Part shown: in pieces, positions 43,402 through 53,429 of the stretch
How positions within the stretch are numbered: the first letter of the stretch is position 1
How the letters are laid out: every line of letters starts with the position of its first letter
Source: Thermanaeromonas sp. C210
GTDB lineage: Bacteria; Bacillota; DSM-521; Neomoorellales; Neomoorellaceae
Assembly: GCF_013167955.1 (NCBI RefSeq)
Contig: NZ_BLWF01000004.1
Span: forward strand, 292,587 to 356,586
Reading direction: 5' to 3'
Length of the DNA stretch: 64,000 nucleotides
Program-made: the position numbers and the translations under genes
Notes under the pieces: generated by a model
The model's input: the letters and a program-made list of their open reading frames with translations, nothing else
The model's database searches: none
Told to the model about the DNA's origin: nothing

Positions 43402-44637
43402 TTACTGAAATAGTTCACGCAGCCACCCTTTAAGATAAGTCCATAGGTTGCACCACACAGGCTCACGGCCGGCAGCCGCCTGAGCCCTGCCCAGACTTCG
43501 AGCCCCGTAGATCAGCAGGCCCACGCTGGTAGCGTAAGCCGGCGTGGATACCATATCGGCCAGGCCCCCTAGCCGGCACGGCGCCCCTACCCTCACCGGC
43601 AACTGGAGTATCTCCCCCGCCAGCTCGGCCATCCCGGGCAGGAGGGAGCCCCCGCCGGTCAATACTGCGCCCCCCGGAAGGAGCCCCTTAAACTCTGCTC
43701 GTCCTATTTCCCGGTGCACCAGGGTTAAGATCTCCTCTACCCGGGGCTGTATAACGGAAGCCAGCATCTTCTTGGAAACCGTATGCTCCCCGTGGCCTCC
43801 CACATTGGGTACGGGCAGAAGCTCGTTATCGGGTACTGTGCCCACCGGGATAGCCGCCCATTCCTTCTTAATTTTCTCGGCCTGGCTCAGGGGGGTACGC
43901 AAGCCCACCGCTATGTCGCTGGTAATATGATCTCCGCCTACTGGAAGAACCGAAGCGAACCATAGCCCGCCCTGGGCCACCACTGCTATCTCGGTCGTCC
44001 CTCCGCCCACATCCACCACTACAGCACCCAGTTCCTTTTCCGCCGGCTGGAGGACGGCTTCCGCCGAGGCCAGGGGATTCAGAACCAACTGTTCAACTTC
44101 GAGGCCGGCCCGTTGTACACTTTTGAGTAAATTCTGCACCGCCGCACCAGCCGCGGTGACAATGTGGGTTTCCACCTCTAACCGCGATCCGGTCATCCCT
44201 ACAGGATCGATTATCCCGTCGTAGCCGTCCACTATGTACTGGCGGGGCAAAACATGGACAATCTGCCGTTCCGCTGCCAGGGGTATTACCCTCGCCGCCT
44301 GCAGGACGCGTTTTACATCCTCCGGCTCGATTTCCCTGTTCTCCCCCGCCACGGCCACCACACCCCGGTTGTTGAGGGACTGAATGTGGGACCCCGTAAT
44401 ACCCACATAAGCCGAACGTATCCGGTACCCGCTCATCCTTTCCGCCATAGCCGCCGCCCGAGCAACGGCCTGGGCCGTATGTTCAATGTCCACGATGATG
44501 CCCTTCCGGAGGCCCGCCGAAGGAACCTCGCCCAGGCCGATAATATTAAGGCGTCCTTCCTCTTCCACCTCGGCTACGGCCATCACGACTTTGGTCGTCC
44601 CTATGTCCAGTCCGGCTACCACTTCATCCTTGGGCAA
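43402..44637 (-). CDS. ftsA: Cell-division protein FtsA
   Basis: Actin-like ATPase that tethers FtsZ to the membrane. The phosphate-1 motif VAGLDIGTTKVVMAVAEV is at the N-terminus and VVDVGGGTTEIAVV near 205. The adenosine motif is AVLTGGGSLLPGM. The amphipathic C-terminus LWTYLKGWLRELFQ is the membrane anchor. TTG 44637 is preferred because GGAGGTG lies 6 nt upstream and the protein then starts at the usual distance from the nucleotide site; the frame is open to 44688. 411 residues. Confidence 0.95.
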   Translation of the reverse strand: MPKDEVVAGLDIGTTKVVMAVAEVEEEGRLNIIGLGEVPSAGLRKGIIVDIEHTAQAVARAAAMAERMSGYRIRSAYVGITGSHIQSLNNRGVVAVAGENREIEPEDVKRVLQAARVIPLAAERQIVHVLPRQYIVDGYDGIIDPVGMTGSRLEVETHIVTAAGAAVQNLLKSVQRAGLEVEQLVLNPLASAEAVLQPAEKELGAVVVDVGGGTTEIAVVAQGGLWFASVLPVGGDHITSDIAVGLRTPLSQAEKIKKEWAAIPVGTVPDNELLPVPNVGGHGEHTVSKKMLASVIQPRVEEILTLVHREIGRAEFKGLLPGGAVLTGGGSLLPGMAELAGEILQLPVRVGAPCRLGGLADMVSTPAYATSVGLLIYGARSLGRAQAAAGREPVWCNLWTYLKGWLRELFQ

Positions 44638-44748
44638 ACCCGGCACCTCCGGCAACCAAGGCCTTGCTAGGGCCTCTGTCCCTATCAAGAAAAATTCAAC
44701 ACAACTGCGGCCTTTCCTTTTTTTATCCCCGAGAAATTATGGTCCCGG

Positions 44749-45087
44749 CTAAGTTCTCTTGCGCTTTAGAAGGTGGCGGCGGATAATGCCTAAATTCTGG
44801 AATATCCGGGCCCCGAATACTACCACCGCGGCCAAATACAGCTCTACGCCCAACTGGTCGCCTATATAGGCTAGGAAACCGGCCAGCAGGGTGTTGGAAA
44901 AAAATCCGGTAAGGAAGATCGCGTGGTCGAAATTATCCTCCTGGGTAGCCCGCAAGCCTCCAAAAACCGAATCCAGAGCGGCGAGTACCGCCACCGACAT
45001 ATATTTGGCATAGGCCACCGGGATCTTCACAGGGAGAAGCAATCCCAAGACGATGCCGAAGAGCAAGCCCAAAAGGGGAAGCCACAT
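44749..45087 (-). CDS. sbp: Small basic protein Sbp (DUF1290)
   Basis: A 112-residue membrane protein with three helices (about 1-20, 30-50, 58-80) and a basic end IIRRHLLKRKRT. The conserved LAALDSVFGGLRATQED segment near 36-52 is the DUF1290 hallmark. In Bacillus it is located beside ftsA and has no settled role. ATG 45087 has AGGTGA 7 nt upstream; ftsQ ends 7 nt before. Confidence 0.92.
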   Translation of the reverse strand: MWLPLLGLLFGIVLGLLLPVKIPVAYAKYMSVAVLAALDSVFGGLRATQEDNFDHAIFLTGFFSNTLLAGFLAYIGDQLGVELYLAAVVVFGARIFQNLGIIRRHLLKRKRT

Positions 45088-45094
45088 GATGCCA

Positions 45095-45844
45095 TCACCT
45101 TTCTTGCCGGACCTTGATTACCGGAGGCCCCGCAAAACTTACATCGATGTATTCCAAGGACCCTAAAGGGCCGGCACCCTGTAGGGCCTCCTTTAATCTC
45201 TGCCACTTTTCCTCCGCGCCACCGCTATCGCCAAACTTAACTTTAACCTGTCCCTGCAAATAAAGCAACAGGTTGTCGGCCTCCCCCGCTTCTATCTCCA
45301 TTATTTGCTGACGATCTTGGGGAGAGAGCTCCTTCAAGACCGTCAGGGCCGCCTTAAGGCCTTCGTCACGCAAACAAACGCCGGGCCCTAAGTCTTCCCC
45401 TAACTCCAGGCCTGAAATCAACGGCAGCTCCCGCTGGCGTAGACTGGAAGTCCCTTCCATAACGTACCCCTGGCCATCCACTACCCAGAACCCCTCCTGG
45501 GCCGGCAGAAGGGCTAGGGCCTCTCGCTCGCGCAGGGTGATCACGAGGGTGTGGGGCCAGCGGCGCTCCACCTGCACCTCTTCGATTAAAGGATGCACCC
45601 TCACGCGTTCGGCCACGGCCCTGACATCCAGCTGCCAGAGGTTCAGGCCGGGCTCCACGGCGGCCAGGCGAAGAACCTCCCCCTCCGGCACCCTGACGTT
45701 GCCTCTAACCTCCACCGCCTGCAAACTGAAGATACCCGAATGAAGGAAAAAAAATAAGGACGTGATGATTAACAAACTGAAGACAAGGCCCTTCAGGCGC
45801 CTTCTTTTCTGCCGGCGGGAGCGCCTCCTCATATTCAACGCCAT
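45095..45844 (-). CDS. ftsQ: Cell-division protein FtsQ/DivIB
   Basis: Bitopic divisome protein that links FtsL and septal synthases. ATG 45844 (MALNMRRRSRRQKRRRLKGL) begins a strongly basic cytosolic tail. One membrane helix (about 21-40), a POTRA domain starting LQAVEVRGNVRVPEGEVLRL and the beta domain with HTLVITLREREALALLP follow. The frame upstream to 45964 overlaps murA and is not used. 249 residues. The order murA-ftsQ-sbp-ftsA-ftsZ is conserved. Confidence 0.93.
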   Translation of the reverse strand: MALNMRRRSRRQKRRRLKGLVFSLLIITSLFFFLHSGIFSLQAVEVRGNVRVPEGEVLRLAAVEPGLNLWQLDVRAVAERVRVHPLIEEVQVERRWPHTLVITLREREALALLPAQEGFWVVDGQGYVMEGTSSLRQRELPLISGLELGEDLGPGVCLRDEGLKAALTVLKELSPQDRQQIMEIEAGEADNLLLYLQGQVKVKFGDSGGAEEKWQRLKEALQGAGPLGSLEYIDVSFAGPPVIKVRQER

Positions 45845-45893
45845 TATATCAGAATCCCCGGACTTGTCCAAGATGTTGCCAAAAAATGGAGGG

Positions 45894-47150
45894 CTAACCC
45901 TCTCTCTCCCTGGTGAGCTGGGCGCCCAAGCTCTGGAACTTGCTTTCCATTCTCTCATAACCACGGTCCAGGTGGTGCACCCCTTCTACGTAAGTTACTC
46001 CTTCAGCCATCAGCCCCGCCACTACCAGGGCTGCTCCTGCCCGCAAATCGGTGGCCTCCACCACCGCCCCGCTTAACTTAGAAACCCCATTAATAACCGC
46101 AATCTTCCCCTCTATCTTTACATCGGCACCCATGCGCTTGAGTTCTGCTGCATGGCGAAAGCGGTTTTCAAAAATGCTCTCGCACAGGATACTCGTGCCT
46201 TTCGCCGTGGTCATTAACGCCATTATTTGGGGCTGCATGTCGGTAGGGAAGCCGGGATATGGCAGGGTTCGGCAGTCCACCGCTTTGAGCCGTCCTTCTG
46301 CTTCCAGGCGGATCCCCGCCGGATCTTCCTCTACCCGGGCACCCATCTCCCGCAATTTGGCTATGACCGCCGCCATATGGTCGTACCGGGCCCCCCGCAA
46401 GAATACCTTGCCCTTAGTACCGGCCACAGCCGCCAGATAAGTTCCCGCCTCAATGCGGTCCGGAATGACCCGATGGCTGGCCCCTGTTAGCTCCTTGACG
46501 CCCTCTATGCGGATCACATCTTGGCCGGCACCTTGAATACGAGCACCCAGCTTATTAAGAAAATTTTGTAAGTCCACGATTTCGGGCTCACGGGCCGCGT
46601 TCCGGATCAAGGTAACTCCCTCGGCAAGCACCGCGGCCATCATAATATTCTCCGTTGCCCCCACACTGGGAAAATCAAGAAGGATATCCGCCCCTCGCAG
46701 CCTGGAGGCCTTAGCTTCAATAAATCCCTGTTTTTCTACTATAGAGGCCCCCATGGCCACAAAACCCTTTAAGTGCAGGTCCATGGGGCGCGAGCCTATG
46801 GCGCAGCCGCCGGGATAGGCTACTTTAAAGTAATGCCAGCGTCCCAAAAGAGGCCCCATGACCAGATTAGAAGCCCGGAGGCGCCGCATCAGCGGTGGTA
46901 GAATTTCGCGGGATGCCGCGCCGGCCGGATGAATGTACAGGCTTTCCCCCTCCTTCTTGACCTCAGCTCCCAAAAAGCTGGCTACTTCCATCATAACAGC
47001 AACGTCCCGCAGGTCGGGTACTCCCTCCAGGACACAAGGTTTCCGCGTCAATAAAGTAGCTGCTATGAGGGGAAGTACGGCGTTTTTGGCCCCGCTTACA
47101 CGCAGCTCTCCTTCCAGGCGGTTGCCGCCCACAATAACCAGACGTTCCAT
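45894..47150 (-). CDS. murA: UDP-N-acetylglucosamine 1-carboxyvinyltransferase
   Basis: First committed step of peptidoglycan synthesis, adding enolpyruvate to UDP-GlcNAc. The 418-residue protein has the fosfomycin-target Cys in PGGCAIGSRPMDLHL (about 115-129), the N-terminal RLEGELRVSGAKNAVLPLIA and the catalytic-loop region. Near the end, FENRFRHAAELKRMGAD (about 325) is conserved. Full length. It lies between murB and ftsQ. Whether a second MurA exists cannot be seen here. Confidence 0.97.
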   Translation of the reverse strand: MERLVIVGGNRLEGELRVSGAKNAVLPLIAATLLTRKPCVLEGVPDLRDVAVMMEVASFLGAEVKKEGESLYIHPAGAASREILPPLMRRLRASNLVMGPLLGRWHYFKVAYPGGCAIGSRPMDLHLKGFVAMGASIVEKQGFIEAKASRLRGADILLDFPSVGATENIMMAAVLAEGVTLIRNAAREPEIVDLQNFLNKLGARIQGAGQDVIRIEGVKELTGASHRVIPDRIEAGTYLAAVAGTKGKVFLRGARYDHMAAVIAKLREMGARVEEDPAGIRLEAEGRLKAVDCRTLPYPGFPTDMQPQIMALMTTAKGTSILCESIFENRFRHAAELKRMGADVKIEGKIAVINGVSKLSGAVVEATDLRAGAALVVAGLMAEGVTYVEGVHHLDRGYERMESKFQSLGAQLTREREG

Positions 47151-47167
47151 CCCCTACCCTCCCCTGT

Positions 47168-48064
47168 TCAGGGGCCCTCTCCCCATACCTCTATCTCCGT
47201 TTCCAGGAAAATGCCGAATTTGTCGGCCACGGCCTGCTGGATCCTGGCCACCAGGTGCAGTACGTCCGAAGCCGTGGCCCTGCCGCGGTTAACAATGAAA
47301 TTGGCATGCACGGATGATACTTCCGCATCTCCCTGGCGCCATCCTTTGGCTCCCACCTGTTCGATAAGCCATCCGGCATAATGGCCTGGCGGGTTCTTGA
47401 AAATGCTTCCGGCATTAGGCCAATTTAAGGGCTGCTTGCGACGCCTCAAGGCCAGGTTGCGGGCTATGGCCTCTACAATTTCCTTTTCGTCTCCTGCATT
47501 TAGGGAAAGCGCGGCCGCGACGACTACCAGGCCCGCCCCTTTTAACTTGCTCTCCCGGTACTTAAAATCCAGTTCGTCACCACCAAGGGTTAGGGCTTTG
47601 CCGTCCCGGTCCAGCACTTCCACTTTTTCCACCAGCCGCCCTATCGACCCCTCCGGAGTACCGGCGTTCATGACCACGGCACCCCCTACAGAAGCCGGGA
47701 TACCGGCGGCAAATTCCAGACCCGTTAGGCGGGCCCGGCGTGCCTCGGCCAGAACCAGGGGCAAAGGAGCCCCCCCTTCCGCCCACACAGTCCGGTCCCG
47801 CACCTCAACCCGGCCGAGCCCCGCCATCTTAATCACCAGCCCCCGCACCCCCTCATCCCGCACGAGAAGGTTGGACCCGTTCCCCATGACATAGAGGGGC
47901 AGACCCTTCTGCCGGGCAAAGGTGAGGCAAATCTCCAGGTCGGTACGGTCGGCGGGCAAGGCCAGGAACTCTGCCGGGCCGCCTATGCGAAAAGTAGTAT
48001 GCCTGGCCAGGGGCTCCTCGGGGAGCACCCGGCCCTTGATCCGGCCTTGAAGCTCAGTTGCCAA
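47168..48064 (-). CDS. murB: UDP-N-acetylenolpyruvoylglucosamine reductase
   Basis: FAD/NADPH enzyme that forms UDP-MurNAc. It is a type II (short) MurB. HTTFRIGGPAEFLALP is near the start, MGNGSNLLVRDEGVRGLVI near 53-71 and NAGSIFKNPPGHYAGWLIE near 215. TTG 48064 is preferred because AAGGGG lies 6 nt upstream; GTG 48079 adds five residues but has no room for a site. 298 residues. It follows murC after 18 nt. Confidence 0.95.
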   Translation of the reverse strand: MATELQGRIKGRVLPEEPLARHTTFRIGGPAEFLALPADRTDLEICLTFARQKGLPLYVMGNGSNLLVRDEGVRGLVIKMAGLGRVEVRDRTVWAEGGAPLPLVLAEARRARLTGLEFAAGIPASVGGAVVMNAGTPEGSIGRLVEKVEVLDRDGKALTLGGDELDFKYRESKLKGAGLVVVAAALSLNAGDEKEIVEAIARNLALRRRKQPLNWPNAGSIFKNPPGHYAGWLIEQVGAKGWRQGDAEVSSVHANFIVNRGRATASDVLHLVARIQQAVADKFGIFLETEIEVWGEGP

Positions 48065-48082
48065 GCTCTGCCCCTTCACCCT

Positions 48083-49483
48083 CTAGCCCTCCGCCCCGCC
48101 TCTACCCGGCCCAGAACCGTTGAGGTAGCAGACCAGCTCTTCTCCTACCCGGTTCACATCGCCGGCGCCTAAAGTTAACACCAGATCACCAGGCCGGCAG
48201 TTCTTCTGCAAAAACTCCAGGGTTTCGCCAGCCGTAGGCAGATAGTAGACGGCGGAATGGCCTGCCTCCAGGAGGGAGTTTACGATTAACTCCGCGGTAA
48301 CGCCCGGCATAGGTTTTTCCCCGGCAGAATATATTTCATTAATGATTACCAGGTCCGCCTGGCAGAGGGACTGGCCCAGTTGCCGGTGCAGGTGAAGGGT
48401 GCGGGTGTAGCGGTGGGGCTGGAAGACCACCACCACCCGCCGGGCCCCAACCTGCCTGGCCGCCGCCAGGGTGGCCCTGACCTCCGTGGGATGATGGGCA
48501 TAATCATCCACCACCCAAATACTGCCCTTGCCTTCTAAAATTTGAAACCGGCGCTCTACACCACGGAAGCCAACCAGGCCGGCCTGTATGGTGGAGAAGG
48601 GCAACCCGAGACTATGGCCCACGGCTACGGCCGCCAGGGCGTTAACGACGTTGTGCTTGCCGGGAACGTTGAGCTCCAGGCTCCCCAGAAACCGTGAGCC
48701 GCAATATACTTTAGCCGTGCTTCCCAATCCCTTTAGATTAATTTCCCTGGCTTGAAACCGGGCCCCTTCCCCCAGGCCGTAGGTGATGCCATTTTTTGTA
48801 AGCCTAGCGGCTATCCCTGCTAAAGAGGGATCGTCTGCGCAAATAACCGCCTCCCCTCCCGGCTTTACGTTGCCTAGAAAGGTGGCGAAGGCCTTAATTA
48901 TGGCTTCCAGGCTACCGTAGTAGTCAAGGTGATCGTCTTCTATGTTGGTGGCTACCGCTATCTCCGGCCTTAACCAGAGAAAGGAACCGTCGCTCTCATC
49001 GGCCTCGGCCACGAAAAAGGGACCGGCCCCCCGCCGGGCGTTACTTCCCAGTTCCGGAACATATCCTCCCACCACTGCCGTGGGATCCAATCCGCCCTCC
49101 AGCAGGGTGAGGGTGATCATGGCCGTGGTCGTCGTCTTGCCGTGAGCCCCCGCTACCGCAATACCCCTTTGCCGCTCCATGAGTTCGGCCAGGAGCTGCC
49201 CCCTTTTGATTATCGGGAGGCCCCTCTCCTGCGCCTCCCGGACTTCGGGATTATCCGGGGATACGGCGGAAGATATAACGACTCGCTCCACACCTGCTGC
49301 TATATGGTCGGCACAGTGGCCGCGGTAAATGAGGGCCCCGCGCTGGGCCAGCAAGCGCGTAAACCTGTTCTCCCTCAGGTCGGATCCGGATACCAACTGG
49401 CCTTCGGCCACCAGGATCTGGGCTAGCCCGCTCATGCCCACTCCGCCGATGCCGATAAAATGGGTCCAACCCTTACCCGACAA
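48083..49483 (-). CDS. murC: UDP-N-acetylmuramate-L-alanine ligase
   Basis: Adds L-Ala to UDP-MurNAc with ATP. The TTG start at 49483 ([20 protein letters not shown]) has AAAGGAG 8 nt upstream and yields the family start; the frame is open to 49522. The ATP loop [14 protein letters not shown] is near 107, [12 protein letters not shown] near 160 and [14 protein letters not shown] near 325. 466 residues. It lies between murG and murB. Confidence 0.96.
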   Translation of the reverse strand: MSGKGWTHFIGIGGVGMSGLAQILVAEGQLVSGSDLRENRFTRLLAQRGALIYRGHCADHIAAGVERVVISSAVSPDNPEVREAQERGLPIIKRGQLLAELMERQRGIAVAGAHGKTTTTAMITLTLLEGGLDPTAVVGGYVPELGSNARRGAGPFFVAEADESDGSFLWLRPEIAVATNIEDDHLDYYGSLEAIIKAFATFLGNVKPGGEAVICADDPSLAGIAARLTKNGITYGLGEGARFQAREINLKGLGSTAKVYCGSRFLGSLELNVPGKHNVVNALAAVAVGHSLGLPFSTIQAGLVGFRGVERRFQILEGKGSIWVVDDYAHHPTEVRATLAAARQVGARRVVVVFQPHRYTRTLHLHRQLGQSLCQADLVIINEIYSAGEKPMPGVTAELIVNSLLEAGHSAVYYLPTAGETLEFLQKNCRPGDLVLTLGAGDVNRVGEELVCYLNGSGPGRGGAEG

Positions 49484-49577
49484 TCTTTCATCTCCTTTCC
49501 TCGGAATACCAGCCCCCGGCATCAGCAGCGTCCTGAGTACACTTGCATCATATGCAGGGCAGACTCCAGGGGTGACG

Positions 49578-50693
49578 TCAGGGCCGGTGGGCTACCGCCA
49601 GGATACGTTCCACAATTCGCTCCAGGGCGTCCGGTCGTCCCAGGCGCAGGCTGGCCTCCGCCATGGCCTTGAGCCTTGAGGGCTGGGCCAACAAGGACTG
49701 CAGGGTGGTAAGCAGTCTCCCGCTTTTAAGCTCGTGATCCCGGATTACCACCGCCGCCCCTCTGTGGGCTACCGCACGGGCGTTATACTCCTGGTGATTA
49801 CCGGCCGCGTAGGGGTAAGGTATGAGAACGGCCGGAAGCCCCCGGACCAGAACTTCGGCCAAAAAGGAGGCACCTGCCCGCCCGACCACTAAATCCGCTG
49901 CTGCCAGGGCAACATCCATTTCATATAAATAGGGTGTAATGGTAATGTTGCCATTTTTGTCCATATCTATGCCGAGACTTTGGGCTTCTTCCTTCAGGAC
50001 TTCATACCCTTGGCGTCCCGCCACATGGAGAATACGCACGGATGGTTGTCCACGATAAAACTGCAGTACAGGTAATATGGCCCGGTTTAAACTCCGGGCG
50101 CCCTGGCTACCGCCCACGCTCAGAATGAAGGTATCCCCGCGACCTATCCCCAGCCGTTCCCGGGCCTCTGCCCGTTGGGCCCGCAAGATCTCCGGCCGCA
50201 CCGGCAACCCGGTAGTCACCAGTTCTGCACCCCGGGGAAAGAATTTCGCCGCCTCCGGAAAGGTAAGGCAGACGGTATGGGCCACCCGGGCCAGCCAGCG
50301 ATTGGTCATGCCTGGGAAGGCATTCTGCTCGTGCAGGACCACCGGGATCCCGAGGACGGCGGCTACCAGGCATACCGGGCCGCAGACATAACCGCCGGTG
50401 CCCACCACCACGTCAGGTCGGAAGCGCCGAACTATAAGGTAGGCTTCAGCCAACCCCCGACCCAGGCGGGCCAGGGCCCAAAAATTTCTCCATATCCTCC
50501 GGCGCTCCAGCCCCTGTACGGTAATGGTCGCCAGGGGGAGCCCGGCCCGGGGAACTACATCCGCTTCCAGACCCCGGCGCGTACCGATATAGAGAATCTC
50601 GGCCTCCGGCTCAGCCTGCTTCAGCCCCTGGGCAATGGCCAGGGCCGGATAAACATGGCCGCCGGTTCCACCGCCCGTAATAACCACCCGCAA
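49578..50693 (-). CDS. murG: UDP-GlcNAc:lipid I GlcNAc transferase
   Basis: Peripheral membrane GT-B glycosyltransferase that turns lipid I into lipid II. It begins [20 protein letters not shown], with the second Gly loop [15 protein letters not shown] near 180 and the donor-binding region [20 protein letters not shown] near 266. The TTG start at 50693 follows a GGGGTG and a 139-nt spacer with a T-box-like core. 371 residues. Confidence 0.96.
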   Translation of the reverse strand: MRVVITGGGTGGHVYPALAIAQGLKQAEPEAEILYIGTRRGLEADVVPRAGLPLATITVQGLERRRIWRNFWALARLGRGLAEAYLIVRRFRPDVVVGTGGYVCGPVCLVAAVLGIPVVLHEQNAFPGMTNRWLARVAHTVCLTFPEAAKFFPRGAELVTTGLPVRPEILRAQRAEARERLGIGRGDTFILSVGGSQGARSLNRAILPVLQFYRGQPSVRILHVAGRQGYEVLKEEAQSLGIDMDKNGNITITPYLYEMDVALAAADLVVGRAGASFLAEVLVRGLPAVLIPYPYAAGNHQEYNARAVAHRGAAVVIRDHELKSGRLLTTLQSLLAQPSRLKAMAEASLRLGRPDALERIVERILAVAHRP

Positions 50694-50722
50694 AGGAACA
50701 GCACCCCGTTTCCCATGATTAT

Positions 50723-50734
50723 CGCGGTCCCACC
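50723..50734 (-). other. T-box-like core in the ftsW-murG spacer
   Basis: The minus strand reads GGTGGGACCGCG, an exact match to the T-box antiterminator core GGUGGNACCGCG. The 139-nt spacer (50694-50832) has neither the long specifier stem nor a terminator, so a working T-box is unlikely. A GGGTCG/CGACCC hairpin lies upstream near 50769-50784. Confidence 0.4.
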
Positions 50735-50832
50735 GGGGAAAGACGTCAATCTAACCGTCCTCGCCCCTCGGGTCGCCTCCGACCCTTTAGTTGTTCCCGG
50801 TCCAAGCCGGGCAACCGGAGGGTTGGCGGCCC

Positions 50833-51930
50833 CTAATTATGGGCATAGCGAGAAACATTGAGCAGAATCCCTATCCCGGCCAGGGTAAAAATTAAGGAGG
50901 AACCCCCGTAGCTCACCAGGGGCAGAGTTATCCCCGTTACCGGCAGGAGCCCCGTCACTACACCCATATTGATGAGGGCCTGCAGGACGACCATAGTAGT
51001 TATGCCTGCGGCCAGCAAACTCCCGAAAGCATCGGGCGCATTGAGGGCCGTGCGAAAGCCCCGCCACAAGAAGATGAAAAAGGCCGTAACCACCAGGGCC
51101 GCGCCCACAAAGCCCAGCTCTTCACCTAAAATAGCCATGATAAAGTCGGTATGCTTTTCCGGTACATAATAAAGCTTTTGCCGCCCTTGCCCCAGGCCGC
51201 TGCCAAAGGCCCCCCCCGAGCCCAGGGCCAGCAAGGACTGGATAGTCTGGTACCCGTGTCCCTGGGGATCGGCCCAGGGGTTTAGAAAAGCGGTGAATCG
51301 CGCCATGCGGTAGGGAGCCAGGGCAATGGCGGCGACCACTAAGGCCAGCCCTCCCAAGAACAGGATCATTAAGTGATTACGGTTGGCTCCTCCGGCCGCC
51401 AGCATGAGGTAGGTACTTCCGGCCAGCGCCACTGCTGTTCCCAGGTCCGGCTGGGCCAGGATCAAGCCACATACTCCTCCTATCAAAAGGAGATAAGGCC
51501 CCAAGCCCCGGACGAAGGAGTCCCCCAGCCCCCGGTTATTATCGGCCAGGCTGGCAGCCAAAAAAATCACCATGGTCAGCTTCATTAGCTCGGAGGGCTG
51601 GAAGGACAGAGAACCTACACCCAGCCACCGGCTGGATCCCTTGGCCGTTATCCCTATCATTAGAACCAGAATGAGCAGGAATACGGATATCCCCAGCAGG
51701 GGCGCCGCCAGCCGCCGCCAGTGGGAATAGGGAAAGCCCATTAAAGCCACCATGCCGACCAGACCCAAACCGGCCCACGTCAGCTGGCGCTTAAGGTAGT
51801 AAAAGGCATCCCCCATACTGTAGGCCGAAGTTACGGCACTGGAACTGAAAACCATGACGATGCCCATCGCAAGCAATACCAGGGTGGATAGAAAAATGCC
51901 GAAGTCAACAGGTCCGGCCCGCCTCGGCAT
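50833..51930 (-). CDS. ftsW: SEDS glycosyltransferase FtsW/SpoVE
   Basis: Polytopic peptidoglycan polymerase of the divisome. ATG 51930 ([20 protein letters not shown]) follows a CGGAGAG; the longer open frame overlaps murD. About ten helices are visible. The conserved Asp-containing loop is [11 protein letters not shown] near 178, [12 protein letters not shown] near 245 and [18 protein letters not shown] near 285. 365 residues. It is the only SEDS gene in the cluster, so it may serve both vegetative division and spore-cortex synthesis (SpoVE role). It overlaps the murD end by 26 nt. Confidence 0.95.
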   Translation of the reverse strand: MPRRAGPVDFGIFLSTLVLLAMGIVMVFSSSAVTSAYSMGDAFYYLKRQLTWAGLGLVGMVALMGFPYSHWRRLAAPLLGISVFLLILVLMIGITAKGSSRWLGVGSLSFQPSELMKLTMVIFLAASLADNNRGLGDSFVRGLGPYLLLIGGVCGLILAQPDLGTAVALAGSTYLMLAAGGANRNHLMILFLGGLALVVAAIALAPYRMARFTAFLNPWADPQGHGYQTIQSLLALGSGGAFGSGLGQGRQKLYYVPEKHTDFIMAILGEELGFVGAALVVTAFFIFLWRGFRTALNAPDAFGSLLAAGITTMVVLQALINMGVVTGLLPVTGITLPLVSYGGSSLIFTLAGIGILLNVSRYAHN

Positions 51931-53299
51931 AGCTCTCTCCGCCCTCCCCCAGGGAACGGACGAGGCGCTTAAACAGCTCCCCTCGCTCCTCGTAATTCTT
52001 AAACATATCCCAGCTGGCACAAGCAGGGGACAAGAGTACCACGTCACCGGGTTCGGCCAGATTGTAGGCCCGGTTCACGGCTTCCACTAAATCTCTTACC
52101 ACCAAAATAGAAGCCACTCCCTCCCTTTGGGCCGCCTCTTTCAGGGCCGGAGCCGCTTCCCCCAGAAGTATGAGGTGTTTTACCCTCTCCCGCATTTTCC
52201 GGGCCAGGCAGGTGAAATCGCTTCCCTTGTTCTTGCCCCCGGCAATTAGAATCAGCGGCTGGGCATAGGCGTCCAGGGCCTTGAGGGTGGCTTCGGGGTT
52301 AGTGCCCTTGGAGTCGTTTATGTACTGGACGCCCTTAATCTCGGCCACGAATTCTAAGCGGTGGGGGACTCCCGGAAAAGTCTTTAAGGTGTGGGCAATA
52401 CGGGAGGCGGACACACCCAGAATGCCGGCCGCCGCGGCGGCTGCCAGGGCATTTTCCAAATTATGGGCTCCCTTCAAAGCCAGCTCCTCCACGCGGCACA
52501 AGTACCGGGCACCGTCTCCTAAATCCAGGCAAAGCCGGCCCTCCTGCACAAAGGCCCCCCTTTCCGGCCGTCGCTCGCGGCTGAAAAAGAGCACCTGCCC
52601 CTTGGCCTTATTCTTTAGTTCCCGCACTACAGGGTCATCGAAATTGAGAACCGCAAAGTCGTCCTTCTCCTGGGACGCCAGAAGCCGCGCCTTGCAACGG
52701 ACGTATTCCTCCCAGGTAAGGTGGCGGTCCAGGTGATCAGGCGTGATGTTTAAGATGACCGCCACCCGGGGACGAAAGAGCTCGACGGTTTCCAGCTGAA
52801 AACTGCTCACTTCGCACACAAAGTACCATCCTGGCCAAGCCTTGACCGCTTCCGCTACCAGGGGAGTACCTATGTTACCACCTATCTTCACCGCGTAGCC
52901 GGCATCCTGGAGCATCTGCCCTACGAGGGCCGTGGTGGTGGTTTTTCCATTGGTGCCGGTTATCCCTATCACCGTGCTCCGGGGCGGCAAAAGCCGGTAG
53001 GCCAGCTCCAATTCTCCCCACACAGGGATGCCCAGTTCCCGGGCCATCCTTAGAGGAGGTTCCCAGGAGGGTACCCCGGGGCTGGTCACTACCAGGTGGG
53101 GTTTCCAGGTAGCAAGGTCCGGGTAAGATCCCAGTATCAGCCGCACCCCCTTATCCCGGAGTTCTCGTACCTCCTCCTCCCCTTTAACGTCTTTATCGCA
53201 AGCGACCACTACGGCGCCCAGGTCGGCCAAGACCCCGGCCGCCGCCGTCCCACTCTTACCCAGTCCTACCACCAGAACTTTGGAACCCTTCCAGTCCAT
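51905..53299 (-). CDS. murD: UDP-N-acetylmuramoylalanine-D-glutamate ligase
   Basis: Adds D-Glu to UDP-MurNAc-L-Ala. ATG 53299 ([20 protein letters not shown]) has AAGAGG about 10 nt upstream; the frame is open to 53404 without support. [19 protein letters not shown] near 113 is the ATP loop, and [20 protein letters not shown] near 310 and [16 protein letters not shown] near 330 are MurD-specific. 464 residues. It lies between mraY and ftsW with a 130-nt gap upstream. Confidence 0.96.
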   Translation of the reverse strand: MDWKGSKVLVVGLGKSGTAAAGVLADLGAVVVACDKDVKGEEEVRELRDKGVRLILGSYPDLATWKPHLVVTSPGVPSWEPPLRMARELGIPVWGELELAYRLLPPRSTVIGITGTNGKTTTTALVGQMLQDAGYAVKIGGNIGTPLVAEAVKAWPGWYFVCEVSSFQLETVELFRPRVAVILNITPDHLDRHLTWEEYVRCKARLLASQEKDDFAVLNFDDPVVRELKNKAKGQVLFFSRERRPERGAFVQEGRLCLDLGDGARYLCRVEELALKGAHNLENALAAAAAAGILGVSASRIAHTLKTFPGVPHRLEFVAEIKGVQYINDSKGTNPEATLKALDAYAQPLILIAGGKNKGSDFTCLARKMRERVKHLILLGEAAPALKEAAQREGVASILVVRDLVEAVNRAYNLAEPGDVVLLSPACASWDMFKNYEERGELFKRLVRSLGEGGESYAEAGRTC

Positions 53300-53429
53300 T
53301 CTGCGCGCCTCTTTTCCAGTCTGTAAGAATTCCCCCGACCCTGCCGGCATCCCGTCAGGAAGACCCTCGATCGCGGGCACCGGAGCCCTAAAACCCAGTT
53401 CCAAGCGGGGCCAAAGCTACCGGTGCCCC

